A stretch of DNA of 64,000 nucleotides from Montifringilla adamsi (GCA_017590115.1 JAGGNK010006448.1:3703987-3767986), one strand, 5' to 3'; numbered from the stretch's first letter, positions 51,061 through 64,000 are shown. Notes: generated from the letters alone by a model not told the origin. Program-made: numbers and translations.

Positions 51061-54000
51061 AAAAAGGTGAAGTTAAAACTTAAACAGAAAATAAGGCACT
51101 TTTTTTCCTTAGCAATCCATTAAATTAATGACTATATTCACTCACTGAAGAAATGTGGTGTCACTGGCAGATTTTAAATCTAAATTAGGCGTGTCTCAAA
51201 AGGCAAGTTTACTTATCCTGAAGCAGAAATAACCCTGTGAGACTCTGTGGACTCTGTCATTGATGGGTTCAGACTGGGTATTTGAACCCTGCTGCTCTTT
51301 GTCTACGGCTGTATGGATATGTGCTCTGAGGGAGCTGTTTATCTGCATGCCATGACATGGGGATGATGCTACCTTAGATCTGATAAGCAGTACAGCAGTG
51401 CTGTTCAGGTGATGAGCTCTGGCTAATTAACCATGTCACGAACAAGGGCCAGTCAATCATCTGTGATAATGTGACTCTGCTGCTTCCCTTTGTGGAGCTG
51501 GCTCTACACAGTCCAGAGTTGTGCAGCTGTTTGATGTACGTATACATCAATATATACCCTCGGCAAGTGTGTTTTCATGTACTAAAAAAAAAGGTCACAA
51601 TAAAATGATTCTCTCTTTAGTGAAGGCAGAGTCATTACTGTAACTTTTATTGTGGTATTTGAAGCTCCTTTATGTATCCAGATATAGCTGAGACATGACA
51701 GGGTGTCTGGTTCTCTCTGCATATTAGCCACATTATGACACATTATTCCTGGTTTTCTTTGCTGTTTTTTGGCTCTGATGTTCCTACTTGCATCATTTAA
51801 TGAGAAACATTGAACAGAGGATTTATTGTGACATTATTCATACTAAGAAAAGGAAATAGATGATGAGGAAATGAATAACTCTTCTGTGAAAAACTGAAAT
51901 GACAAAAATCTAATGGAGACATTTTCACAGTTGTTTGTAACTGTTTACCTTATCAGTCAGTAGGTGAGTCATTGCACCAGAACCTCTCTTACTCTTTATT
52001 TACTCCAGATAAATATTTGTAACATGCAAGTAGTTGTTTGTATTACTGGGTCTCATCCTTGGAATTTTCCAGAGATGTTCTCTGATTCCATGATACCTGT
52101 GTGGGCTAGGGGTGTATATTATATCTTCTGCTTTAACAAGAGTTTCCTACATGCTATAGTCACTTGGAACTTTACAACATCTTTATAAAGACAGTTTCCT
52201 TAAACAATGGTAATGCACAAATACATGATGAAAACTCAAAATTACAATTACAGCCTTCTCACTAAATGCAAGCACAGAAACACTTTAATAATTTGAAAAA
52301 TAAAGAGGAATTACACAAAAAAATAGGTGAGAAGGCTGAAGATAGGTGTAAAAGTACTGAACACGTATGTCGGTTAAATCATGTTAGACTAAGGGAGTAA
52401 TCTATTTAAATTTTAGATGCCTCCTGAATTTTTCTTCCTGAAGTAAATGCTTCTGTCTCCTGTCTACAGCAGTTTGTAAATAAGCCCCTAAATGTTCTTT
52501 GCTTGCTGGGATTTTGTTTGGTCCTTAGGGCAATTTCAGTGGTTTCAAAGTCAATTAGTTTTGCAAGAAACAAAATCTATCTCCGTTTGAAGTGTCCTGC
52601 AGTGTCTGATGGGGATATTAGTGTGTGAACCTGTGGAGTGTATGTCATGCTCAATGCATATCTGACAGACAAGTGACAATACAAGGCTGCTGAGAAATCC
52701 TGTGTCCCAGAGTGGGTTTTGTGCTCTATTAAGGGTCATGTGCCATGACTGTGCTTTTTAAAACCTGAAGACCATGAGGTACAGAATATAATCTACAGAG
52801 CACCAAGCCACATCAGAAAGTGTTCCCTCTGCCTCTTTTATTGTTCAAGAAGGTATTTCTGTTATAGTTGCATGAACTGAGTGAGGTGCTCATGTGGCAG
52901 AACTGAAAATAGATTTTTGAGTTCCCTTCCCTTCCCTTCCCTCCCCTTCCCTTCCCACAGCTCCTTTGAATAGTTCAGCACTGAGAATCCTGTCCCCTTG
53001 CACACAAACAAGAAGCTATTTCTTCAGGCCCAGAACCTTTGGCTGAGCTCTCTAGCTGTGCTCAAAGTAGTAGCCACAACAGGGACATCAGTTTCACTTG
53101 ACTTCTGCTACAGAAAATGGGATATCCCAGAAAACAGCTCTTTAAAACAGGTGCCTTGCTGGGATAGCCACGGTGGCCATAGGATTGTTTCCAGTCCTTC
53201 CTTACTGTGTCTCACAATCTGTGATGTCCAAACTCAGAGTGGGAAGGTAGTTTCAGCAGAAGACACCACAGAATCACTTGGATACAGCATGAACAGGAAC
53301 AGAAAGAAGGGTCTGCTCAAGAGATCTGTATATTCAATGGTGGTTCAAGCAATGATATATTTGATTTATGTGAGACAGAAATAAGGACTAGCTTAGAGGC
53401 TGGACTTCAACTTTCCTTGACCTTGTCTCATGCAATGTCCTCGTGAACACCCCGAACAAGATTTATCTAAAAGGTAATCACTCTAAAGTTGTTCTGAACT
53501 CATAATGTTCTAAAAACATCCTCAAGCAGGAGTTATCTCAAGCAAGTGGATTATTTCAAGCAAGACTTTGCAAGAATCATTTGTGCATGTGATTCTATTC
53601 AGCACTTTTTCAGGTTTGGGCTGTTTATACACAGTGTACACTTAAGAAATTGAGTATGAAATAGACTCTGGAAGCAGTCTGGGAAATGGTATTAGAATTC
53701 AAAACTGACTTGATGAATTGGAGACCACTAAGGCAGTCTGCAGCCATCAATGTGAAACTTTGTAAAGGCGAGTAGTATACCTTGCTACAAGAAGCAAATA
53801 TAAGACCAGTGTATTAAGAAAACTTGAAGTTTTTAATCATTGTAAAAAGAGAAAAATCTCATTCTGGAACATGCTAAAAGGAGAATCATATGTTGATAAA
53901 TATTTTTTTTTATATAACTTCGATTTTAATATCTTTTAAATATTGTGCAGCAGTTTGTCAGTGTCTGTCATGTGCCTGTTACAGCAAAATGTCACCATTT

Positions 54001-54745
54001 GAAGTACTTACACTGTAGTTGCAGCTGCAAATCTATAATCCTGTCTTACACAGAAGTCTAGTTGAGGGGTTTTTTAATGTGGTGTATATTTTCAGGAGTA
54101 ATGTAAAAATATATTGATATAAATGAGGTGAAGGAGCTGACAATCCTTGTCAAGTAAGGAGCCTTGAAGAGAAAATTCCAAATTGAAGCAGACGGTGTGT
54201 TCCTGTTTAATTGCTATTAAGGAATGCATCTGCTTCTCTTCATTAACTGTACTTGACATCTGTATATATGTGATATGTGTTTCACAACTTCCTTCCTGCT
54301 TTTCAAGAAGTGCAACAAAATCAAAGGTTTCTGAACAACAGAATTACTGCTTCAACGTCACTTGAAATGTATACAATTGTTTATGGGACAATGGAGGAGA
54401 GTGTATACACTATCACTAGTGTCACCTCACAAAAAACATATGCCTTTGCTTCTCATCCTCCAAAAGATGCAGTACGTTCATCTCATTTAATCAAGTTATA
54501 GAAAAAAAACTATTCAGAAAAAGAAATTTTTGGGAGATCAGGGTTTTGTGTTTCCTATACAATGAAATAATAAGGCAGTGAGAGGCACCATCATAACTTG
54601 ACCCCTGTTGAAGGATATAAAAGGATAGACAAACCCCAGATAGTCCACAGAAAGAAGATACACAGGCTTTGAATATCTAAATTTAAAAGTAAACATATCC
54701 GCCTAGTATTGTTAGCAATATACCTGATATGCATTTGCCCACACT
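51061..54745. other. Unique non-coding DNA, possible conserved element at 51.24-51.62 kb
   Basis: No supported gene. The stretch 51240-51620 is complex and repeat-free and carries homeodomain-like sites (GGCTAATTAACC at 51421-51432) and a hairpin (TGATGTA/TACATCA, 51532-51549). The 128-codon frame at 52998-53384 has no recognisable domain. Confidence 0.5.
52923..52957. repeat. (CCCTT)n microsatellite
   Basis: About seven imperfect CCCTT units, pure pyrimidine on the + strand. Confidence 0.95.
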
Positions 54746-54798
54746 GAACTAAACGAAACTAAACTAAACTAAATTAAACTAAACTAAACTAAACTAAA
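54746..54798. repeat. (AAACT)n pentanucleotide repeat
   Basis: About ten units of AAACT, with two interrupted by G or T substitutions. Confidence 0.95.
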
Positions 54799-54904
54799 AA
54801 ATATTCAACACATCTTTGTCTTCCAAATGTCCATTAATTTGAGCTGTCCAGCTCTCTCAAAAATGAAGTCAGTTTTGGTGTGCTATAAGAGAATCTTTCC
54901 AAAA

Positions 54905-55040
54905 TATCCACTGAAGACTGCAGGTATTTATACACATCAGCTATATCCTCCTGAGCCCTCTTTTCTCCAGGGTAAGGAGTTCCATTTCTCTCAACCTCTC
55001 CTTATCTGTCAAATCCTCCAAAAGTGCTTTTAAGTAATTA
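54905..55040 (-). mobile_element. CR1 LINE fragment (minus strand)
   Basis: In complement, the + strand shows GCTATATCCTCCTGAGCCCT, CTTTTCTCCAGGGTAAGGAG and CTCTCAACCTCTCCTTATCT in the order of the CR1 ORF2/3'UTR junction. An old copy with no 3' tail. It is followed after 70 bases by an opposed CR1. Confidence 0.75.
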
Positions 55041-55107
55041 GACACCTGAAAGTAAATATTGCCAGTTCTTTGTTGATTGTTTCAAACAAATGCAATCAAA
55101 TATATTG

Positions 55108-55398
55108 GAGAGGTCCTGGAGAGGGACTATTTACAAGGGCACATAGTGATAGAAGCAGGGGGGACAGCTTTAAACTGAAACTACAGGTTTAGACTGGATA
55201 TTAGCAAGAAATTCCTTTACTGTGAGGCTAGCGAGGCACTGGAACAGTTTGCTGAGAAAAATTGTGGCTGTTCCATCCCTCAGAGTTCCGGGCCAGGTTG
55301 GATGGGGCTTTGAGCAACCAGGTCTAGTAGTTGCTGTTCCTGCCTAGTACTGTGTCCTTCCAACCCAAACCAGTCTATGAAATTTCTGAATTTCTGAA
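55108..55398 (+). mobile_element. CR1 LINE, 3' fragment (plus strand)
   Basis: A well-preserved 290-base CR1 3' end: GAGAGGGACTATTTACAAGG, GGCACATAGTGATAGAAGCA, ATTCCTTTACTGTGAGGCTA, GAGGCACTGGAACAG and GCCAGGTTGGATGGGGCTTT, then TCCTTCCAACCCAAACCAG. It ends in the short tandem ATTTCTGA units. The order and tail identify both the family and the strand. 5' truncated, non-coding. Confidence 0.94.
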
Positions 55399-55400
55399 GC

Positions 55401-55468
55401 AGGCACCTTTTTTTTTTTTTTTTTTAATACAGGCAGGCCCCTTTTTTTTTTTTTTTTAATACAGGCAA
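55401..55468. repeat. Duplicated T-tract unit
   Basis: Two consecutive units each run AGGC, C-residues, 16 or more Ts, then AATAC. The unit is about 32-35 bases. They lie directly after the CR1 tail. Confidence 0.9.
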
Positions 55469-58400
55469 TAAATGATGATGAACTCGTTATACTTGTACAG
55501 TCTAATGGTTCAAACACTTAGTCTTGCCTTTTTAATTTGTTAACCCTCACTTAGGATCCACCTGCACGACAGCAGACTAACACCAGCTCAGTCTACCTAA
55601 GATCTGAGTTGAATAGAAGTTAGTCTGGCTTACTTTAGAAACACTACAACTATTTCAAGTCTGAGCTTGGAGAACACTGATCTCTGCAGCTCATGGCTTT
55701 CTACACTCAGCCTTGTAGACATCCTTAATGCCTTTTCAAATATTTGAGCACTATTTAAGGAATTCCAGAGCATAATAAATCTCTCCAACTATACAAATAA
55801 ATGATACAAAATGTTTTAAAAGCCTTTTAAGACATGTTTATAAAACTTAACAAAGTCAGTAAAAAAGGGGTGATTTAGATCCACTTAACCTTGAGTTGAC
55901 ATATGCTTAAAAAAAGTCAGAGATACCGATTTTACATTTAAATTTCACTTTTCATTCTGAAACACTCCCAAATACTCTACAAATTGTCAACAGATTTGGG
56001 AGGCTCCCACTTTCTAGCATGGAAATGTGGTCACCTCCAGCAGATGACAGAGCAGACGTCTCCATGCAGGCTGTGAAACTGAAGAGTGGAGCAGGATGCT
56101 CTGCTAACCCATGCTGCAATTGGCAGGAAGTGAGAGGAACAGAGGAAACAGACGTAATTATTTAATTTGGAATTTGGCCAAGACACCATGGCTGGCATTC
56201 CTGCTCTGTTGTACGAGTGCCATGAAATGTCATTCTACTGCATGTTTTGCAACTCATTGGGAAGTCTGAAGTAAGGATGCTCAAACCTTGAAGAGTTGGA
56301 AAATTTGGTAACTTCTAGCTGTAAGGTGTAAGCACTTCAGTTCAGGCAAAAGCATGGTAGAAGCCTCAACAAATCACACATACCATATTTCTGGTATTTT
56401 TACCCCCAGCTATACCTTCTCTAGTTTTTCCAGCATCTGTTGTATTGTGACCATTATCTTGACTTATGTAATTTATGTATATTTGTGTAGGTATTTACAC
56501 AGACACAGAAGTAAAAATGCATATATGCGTGGATATGTTAATAGAGTAATTCAAAGGCATTTGACTTGCACATTTATTTTTTCAGTCAACTAAAAATAAT
56601 TTGTTGAATTCTTGCATAAACTGAGTGCATATGTAAACAAATATTAAATGGCCTCACCTATTTGTGACATATAGTTTTTCCTCTGAAGACATTTATAAGT
56701 GATATGTTTCAACTTCAGTATGAACACTGTTATGAAGATCAAATGCTTCCAAGATACTAAATAATGAGTCGAAAATATCAAGAAACTTGCACTGTTCTTT
56801 GTCTATTTGTTCTTTAACATGAAATTTGGGCAAACAAACTCAACAAGAGAATTTTAGTAGTTAGTTTGACAGGAAGTGTCTTCATAACTTATGTGGAGGT
56901 GCTCAATGCAGAGTATTAATGTCATGGGTCATTTCACAATCTGTTTCCATCTCCTAGAAAAATATAAGTTCTGAATTTTTTTGAAAAGTATACTTTCCTT
57001 TGTCATTTAATGGCTAAAAAGTTACAAAATTTGATGCTATGAATTATTTAAATGATAAATTATTAAAAAGAAAATTATAAAAATATTCTTAACCAATTCT
57101 CTTTTGAATTTATGAATACCATTTAATAAATGTTTATACATATTTTCATTACATTTCATAGTTTAGCCATTCAGTGTGAGTAGTGCATGATTTATCAGCA
57201 TTTCAAACTTTTATTAATATAAACTGATATCCACATAAGAAAACAATAAAAATATTTCCATCAGTGCTCAGCAGTCTTTATTATTCATGCTAATGAACAC
57301 AAAGTTTAAAAATGCAATAGACAAATCCAGAGGTTAGGCAGATATTCATAGTTTGCATGAGTGACATACATAGCTTACATTACTCATATTATGGCATGAA
57401 CAAATGTAAGATTGTCTCCAAATACATTAAAATTCCCTTAAAATTCAAATTATGAGATAAAGTGATAAAACACCTTACAAGTGGTGTCTTTGTGGTTTTT
57501 TTTAAAGACAGAGGGCCATATTTTTTTCAGTGATATGGTTTTAAAAAAATTCTTTATTTCATTGAAAGATTTTTCAAATAAAACTAATGAAAAGCACTCT
57601 GTATGACACACAACTTATATTACATAATATGAAATATATTTTATTTGTTTATGTACAGGTATAAACATATAAATACATATGTATTCTTATCTATGTACTC
57701 ATATAAAATACAGACCAAAAGTGTATGCACCTGGTCACTGCATGTGTTGAGTATTTGACTGCAGCAGATACAAACCTTTCATGCTGCATCTATGCTAGTT
57801 CCTCAAGACCAGTGGGGTCAAATTTGTAGGATGTGCTACCTGCTGTAGGTGCTTTCCTGGAAGGAGCTTCCTGCATCTTTGGCAAGATCCACCTGTTAGC
57901 AATTATGATGCTTGTTATGGTTTAATTAAGAAAAAAAAATTCCAGTTTGCTTGAATTGCTTTGCCATTTCACTTGCAGCTCTAACTAAAACTTATCAAAT
58001 CCACCAGTTTTGCTTTTGTTAACTTGGCATATTTCTCTCCTGCTCCTGCAAAGGCTGCAGGTGTTGAACCCATTTATGTGGCGAAGATGTGAGCTTTCTG
58101 GGGATTTGTGATTATTCTTTTCCCTGATAGCTTCAAATGAGAGCCACTGTGTGACTCTCTTGGTTTCACCATTGATGTGTTTCTTCAGGGTAATCCGGTG
58201 TATGAGTTACTCACACAAACTTTGGGAAATGAAGATCATGAAAAGGCAAAAGGGCAACAAATGCTTCCCCTCATCCCACTCATCAAACGGGCAAAAAAAG
58301 TAGAAGCAACTTCTGGAGGATGTGATTTCTGAAGAAGGTCTGGTTACCTTAATTCCTCATTAGTGTGTCCTTTCAGGTTTTACTGGGTTTCAGGATTGGA

Positions 58401-61045
58401 TTCCCACTTTTTTCCAAAGCACTCCTCTAGGGTGGCTACATAAGACGCAAAGTTTTATAGCAACAGTGAAGTTGAAGATATCTACTAATGGGTATTATAT
58501 AGCTATTGATGTGTCTGGCTACTTGCCACATTGTACTTTAAAATTCCCACTACCAGGACATCCTTGGATTGTCACAATGATTTCACAAAGGTTTAGGATA
58601 CTGATCACTAAGGTAAAACTGTACTTTATGAAGGTTTTGCTTTTCATTATGGTAGATTTTTCTTATGAATAGTAAGAAAAGGGGAGGGGTGCATGGTGCC
58701 TTTTCAGTGCCTGCACAGCTAAATGACAGCTGCAGTTATGGCCTAACTGTAGAAGGCTGTAGGATCTTAAAAAAAAAAGTGCAAAAAGTGCTTCCTCATA
58801 ATGAGTGGTTGGTGAAGACCTTGGACCACAGCACAAGGTAAAGGGAAAGGAAGTGAAGAGGCCATTGGAGATACTAAGTAGAACATTTACTTACAAGGGA
58901 TCTCATCTCCACAGGTGCTTCTGCTCCAGGCACAGGGAACCTGAAAGTACGTGCTAAAGGTCCTGGGACCATGAAAAAAGACAAATCTATGTGGATGCAA
59001 CAGGCCACCAAGTAAACAGAATGATAAAATAAGTAAATAATAAGTAAACAGAATTCACTATTTGCAACAAAACAGCAGTAGCACTGAACACATTTTGGGA
59101 TGTACAGATACCACAAGCAAACAAAGTCATATATTTGACCAGTTACAGCATATTTAGTCCAATAGTTTCCCACTTCTTCGAGAAAGGTTAATTAAAATAT
59201 AGACAAAATTATACACTGTCAGGATACAAAAGGATGATGGTTTTCATGTGGCATATTCCAGCACTGAGTGCATAAACTTCTAAATTAACAAACTAAAAGC
59301 TTCTTGCTTGTTATTTGTGATGTCTCAAACACAAGAGAATTTGTGACTATATAAGGGTGTGTAGAGAACAGATTGCGACTGACATTCTGAGCAAAAACAA
59401 GCAGAGCAAAGATAGGCATGATTGTTCCAATAAACATCAGACAGTTTTGCAACGCATGTGCAAGTCTGAACACTCTCCAATTTTCAAACAGCTTTATAAA
59501 ACCATCCCACCCAAAAGCTTTGATATTTAGATTAGGATTGCTTACTTCTTTTGACATCACTGTCACTGTTTAACAATTAAATGGGACCCCCTAGGAGAAA
59601 AAAGGTCAGACACCTTTTTGTAAAGAATCAAAATTACAAATATTTTATTGGTAATTTAGAATGTTTACACTGCTTGATCTACAGAAGTTGCTATTTTAAG
59701 TGATCACAGAAAATGAAATACAAAAGTATTTTACACACCTATACAGAACAATTTTTTAAAGTCTTTGAACATTATTTCAGTACATACAACATTCTCTTGC
59801 TAAGCCAGCTGTGTCTTGATTAAGAGCTGTTTGGGACAGTGAAATGTCACAGCTCACAGCAGATGCTCCACAACCATCAACTTCTGCATTTGATTCTCTG
59901 AGGTGTAGTACCAGTGTTTCAGTTCAGTTTAGGCAGAATTCAGAGCAGGTGGGGAACTAAAATCTAACTGCTATCTGAAGGCCAAAACACAGAGTTGAGA
60001 TGTAGTTTCTTACAAGTTGTTTTTTCTATCTTGAGCCATTCTGTGTGAACTCTTCAGACCACTGGGACAGATGATTCTTGCTCTGTGACACCGCTCTGGG
60101 CAAGCACATCTAACTCCTATTAAAGACACCTGTGTCTCTGCAATTGTTCTGCTACCTGTGACCCCATCTGAGGATTAGAGAGCATTGGACTGGATGTCTT
60201 ACCCCACAAGCTGATTTCATCCTCTTTTTCTATGTTTTCTAATCTACTCCTTAAAAAAAAAAAAAATAGCATTTAGCTTTTTCTCTTTTTTCATTCGAAG
60301 TAGCAAATATCAGATAGGTTCTTTAAAGAGCTATGTTGGGCCCTAATTCTGCTCAAACTGAATTGAATGGTTAAATGTTTATTGATTTCAGTGAATGGGT
60401 GAACAAACCTGTACTGAGGATTTCAGAAAACACCTGTGTGGAGTATTAAGAGATTTAATCTCAGAACTGTATAAGAACAGATGTTTTGAAAATGTTTATT
60501 ACAGGAAAAGAAAGCTTCAATAAAAATACTGCTTTGAATAATACTGAAAAAATGATAAAGAGTGCACTAATATTTATATATCAACCCAAAAAGGGGACAG
60601 TATATATGGTCTTTATTTGCAAAATCTAAATATCTGACTTAGCAGGACTTAACAAATAATTAGTCCAGGAAAAAATGAATAGTATGTTACACAGTTGCCA
60701 ATAAAACAGCTATATTTTAAATAAAAATAACAATAATATACATGTACAATATTGTAATGGTATAACTTGATGAAAATAACACTGACCAGTATCAAATCTA
60801 AGATTTCACTTATTATCCATCCTTAACAGATGAAACGCATTTCACAGAAATAGATGCAGTTAGAGTGACGTGAAGTGATATTCATGGCTTACTGTGAGAA
60901 AGTTACCACGAAAATTAAGGTAAAAATGTAAAGAAGGAAACCTAAAATAGATTTATACGTATAAAAGTTCAGTCTTATAGCAGCTGAGTGGATGTGCTGC
61001 AGCAAGATGGTAACAGCAACCTTATGGTACACACCACACACGCTT
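55469..61045. other. AT-rich non-coding DNA
   Basis: No supported gene or transposon. The 56600-57720 part is very AT-rich, with homeodomain-like ATTA cores and an ATTCATGCTAATGA site near 57282. A minus-strand frame at 59285-59566 (93 codons) has one hydrophobic segment but no recognised family. A minus-strand AATAAA is present near 59640. Confidence 0.5.
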
Positions 61046-61069
61046 GCACACACACACACAAACACACAC
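61046..61069. repeat. (CA)n microsatellite
   Basis: Short CA repeat with one A insertion. Confidence 0.92.
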
Positions 61070-63221
61070 GTGCCCATGCCCAATGCATGTGCAGGGGTCC
61101 TCCTCAGCTTGATTATACAAGCACCCACTTACCAGCTTTTGCTGGGGGCAACACCAGGAATGGGGCTCACCACCCCGTTTTTAGCTGTCTGCAAGGCAGC
61201 TGTAGCTACCTAAAGTCAGAAAGCCATCTAAGGTAACATCAGCTGAACACTTTAATGGAAGCTGTTTTCATCCTGAGCACCTTTAAGGCACTTTAATAAA
61301 AAATATGAAGTTAATCAAGACTGGAAAAAAAGATAAAAATCCTTATATGTGAGATCTGGAAATTTAAAATTAAAAAATTCCTGAGTTTTGATAAATAATT
61401 TTATTATAATAAAATACCAAGTCTATTGAAAACACGTCTTTTATAAAAGCATGTTATATGACAATTTTTCTTGATAAACTCACGCCTTAGTGCACGAAAT
61501 ATGTTAATAAGTCTTTGGGGACATCTGCAACAAATTAATAGGAAATGCAAAGTCAAAGAATGACCTGTCATGTACATACAAAACATGCATTGCTCCTGGC
61601 AACACACATCATGTTTACTACAGGCATTTTTTTCTGTTCTTGCAGGGTCCTGCCCATATCTTAATACTTTACAATTAATTACATTTCACTACTATTTACA
61701 GAAGCATAAACTAATCACACATCTTCTTAGGCCCATAAATATGGAACTACAGAAGTAGAATATATTTTAAAACTGTATGAAGATAAGTATGCTACATAGT
61801 ACTCTTCTCTAGAAGTACAGTTCATTAATTATTTTCTTTATGAAGATTTAAATTGAAATTAAGATAGAAGTTCAAATTCTCTCTTTTTACCTTGGTTATT
61901 TTTTTTTTCACCAACTATTTCTAAAAAATTTGCCCCAAGACAGTATTTGGATTGCAAAAACAGTTTTAAATTGTCATAAAAGTATCTCCCGTAGAGAACC
62001 ATCACGCTTTGGAATGCCCATTTTTTACACAGGATACCATTCGTTTGTTTTCAAATAAAAATAGCTGAAATAATACCTGTTGTCTGTATGTTTCTACTAG
62101 TGTTAATTTTTTGCTTCTGGTGTGTTTTTCTCTCCTTTGCTTTCAGTAGACACAAAAACTCATACCCAAAGTGCTGGCAAATGCACTGAGACACACAGTG
62201 GGTACAGAAAGGAATTTATAGAGCCCTTGGGAGGTTCCTTTTGACAATAATAGGTAAAAATAATCATCAAAGTAAAATGCACTTTTGGCTTTACTGCAAC
62301 CTTTAATATTTTCAGTAGCTACCTCTATAATATACCTGATAAAAATTCTACTTTTTAACATTTAGCTTCTATTACAAAGTATTTCATGTTTTGTTTTAAA
62401 AAACTCACAATAGTGATGGTGGTTAATTTGCTTTATAGAAGACAATACATTGAGTTATATATAATAATGGCTTTGATCCAATTAACTTGATATTATGCTG
62501 CTTAATAATTACTGTGACTTCAGTTCTTACAGTGTTACAGAGAATACAAACTTAATGTACAGGAAGTGGGGATCATTTGGAAGTGCTGATTCAGAAGTAT
62601 TCAAGTGCTAACAATGACTTGTTCTTTATATGCTTCTCTTCGTGCTCCATAAATGATGATTTCATAAACGTCCGTGCTTTTCAATGTGACACAGTTTTAG
62701 GGCAATTTTTTTTAATGTTCTTTTTTTTGTGCAAATTCAAAACTAGATTTTTCTGGATGTTGCCGTCTTGTTAAAAGTAATTGCCACTTTTACTCTAAAA
62801 AGGCACTAGCATTAATGTAAGAGAATATACCTTTTATGCTTGTTTTATGAAGAGCTGTACTTGTTACTGGAGCGGAAATTATCATATCCGTGATCATTAG
62901 CTTTGAACTTTAAACAGGACTGCCTTTCCTCCAGGGACAACAGATCTTTGGATTGGCACCAGCAACATAAGCATGACTGTTAAAATAAAAGAAATAAACG
63001 TTTTACATCACTCTGTTTTTGCACACGTGGCAAAATGCACTGAAAAGCTGCCCTTTCTCAGGGGTAGAGTAGGAAATGGCAAATGTGCAAGCCGCTGCTC
63101 TGGGATTAGAACACAAAGCACAGAAATGGGGTTCAGCTCTGAGCTGCTCAAATGGCTTCATCAGCAACCTTACTGCTGGAGTACAGGAAGAGTTATACTG
63201 AGTAGTTATATACAGTAACAA
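61070..63221. other. AT-rich non-coding DNA, possibly UTR-like
   Basis: No exon supported. The sequence is repeat-poor, and two AATAAA hexamers near 62983-62999 on the + strand could end a transcript, but no coding exon was found upstream. Confidence 0.45.
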
Positions 63222-63241
63222 ACACACACACACACACACAC
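63222..63241. repeat. (CA)n microsatellite
   Basis: About ten uninterrupted CA units followed by a C-run. Confidence 0.93.
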
Positions 63242-64000
63242 CCCCTTCAAATCTGGTCTGCAATTCTAAATGCACCTGAAAATAAAATTATGACTTCTTG
63301 TCCTTTCTCTGATAATCTTTCTTGGGGAAAAAAAAAAAAAAAAGTATTCTTATCTATGCTTTCTAAGCAAGGTGCTGCTATTTAGCTCATTGTTCTGAGG
63401 TGGAAAAAAGAGAAGTTAGAAGAAGGGTGAAAACCTACATACAATTCATACATTTACTAGATGTACTGCAGACCTTTTTCTCATGGTCCTGTCCGGCCTT
63501 TGGGTGCTGGAAGTGCCTTCCTCACACCCACTTACTTCCATGCTCAGGATGCCGGAGATCTTTTACATGCTTTCAGCTCCAGTGACTCTTTCAGGGAGCC
63601 AGCAGCATAGACAGGGAAAACAAGACCAACACTAAAACCTCTGCAACCTGTGCTGTCACAATTATGTGGGAAATACATTAACATTACCAGATGTAGAGCT
63701 GACTGGCTACTGACTGAAAGACGTTTCCATCTTGCTAGTAAGGAATTTAAACAGCCAGGCAATAACCCTAGCGGTGGCCAGTGGTTAAATGCTTGGGGAG
63801 AAAAGAAAAATCTAACAACTTGCCATAGGCAATGTAAGGACTCCAATACAGTGTATAAAGATAGTAAGGGTTCACAAAAAAAGCCCAACTCTTCATATCT
63901 TCCAAGCAGACATGAAGGCTGAAGGACTGATGGGCTGCCAGCCACATGCATTCCAGAGCCTGAAATCCTGTGTGGAGAATTAGTGTCCAGCTCTATTCTT
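63242..64000. other. Non-coding DNA to window end
   Basis: Contains a 16-base A-run (63328-63343). The minus frame 63544-63951 (135 codons) lacks any recognisable domain or splice context and is opposed by an equally open plus frame, which argues for chance. Confidence 0.55.

Noticed and set aside
52998..53384. 128-codon plus-strand frame
   Set aside because: No recognisable family; composition typical of random sequence.
63544..63951. 135-codon minus-strand frame at the right edge
   Set aside because: An overlapping plus frame is equally open, and there is no domain or splice evidence.
1..64000. CRISPR arrays, bacterial operons, tRNA or rRNA genes
   Set aside because: None seen. Base composition, CR1 content and microsatellites indicate vertebrate nuclear DNA, and the tandem repeats lack the repeat-spacer pattern.

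Overview
The window looks like ordinary nuclear DNA from a bird. The main evidence is the interspersed repeats: at least twelve fragments of CR1, the dominant LINE of birds and other sauropsids. Their 3' ends carry the typical short tandem tail related to ATTCTATG or ATTCTGTG. Repeat density is low, microsatellites are short, CpG is scarce, and there is no Alu, L1 or B1/B2. A passerine is possible because one block near 33 kb resembles an endogenous-retrovirus LTR type I associate with songbirds, but that is a weak inference. All assignments were made by eye, without a database search.

Gene content is very low. The best gene evidence is at the left edge on the + strand. A probable last coding exon (about 1838-2025) has a polypyrimidine tract and AG acceptor and an open frame of about 61 residues ending in TAA. 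It is followed by an AT-rich 3'UTR-like stretch with three AATAAA signals, the last near 2902. I could not name the protein. A second candidate exon (3483-3541) with good splice sites lies just downstream, so the 1838 exon may be an alternative end of a longer transcript. The rest appears intergenic or intronic; the remaining open frames are short and none is a convincing gene.

Layout: 1-3.6 kb, gene end. 3.6-17 kb, unique DNA with an opposed CR1 pair (6.36-7.0 kb) and a 71-bp duplication (8.9 kb). 17-27.7 kb, unique DNA with a G-run/T-run block and a CR1 tail. 27.77-28.3 kb, a decayed integrase of Ty3/gypsy type on the minus strand, the most unusual coding relic here. 29.7-34 kb, CR1 pieces, minisatellite-like repeats and an LTR-like block. 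36.9-37.5 kb, a very old CR1/L3-like copy. 41.1-42.6 kb, a strong inverted repeat and two opposed CR1 tails. 47.1-48.1 kb, the largest CR1, covering the start of the reverse transcriptase. 50.4-51.1 kb, another old CR1. 51.2-51.6 kb, a possible conserved non-coding element. 54.7-55.5 kb, a pentanucleotide repeat, another opposed CR1 pair and a duplicated T-tract. 55.5-64 kb, AT-rich DNA without recognisable genes.

I did not find a novel multi-gene system. The items most worth following up are the gypsy-type integrase relic, the unidentified terminal exon with its possible alternative polyadenylation, and several structured non-coding repeats.
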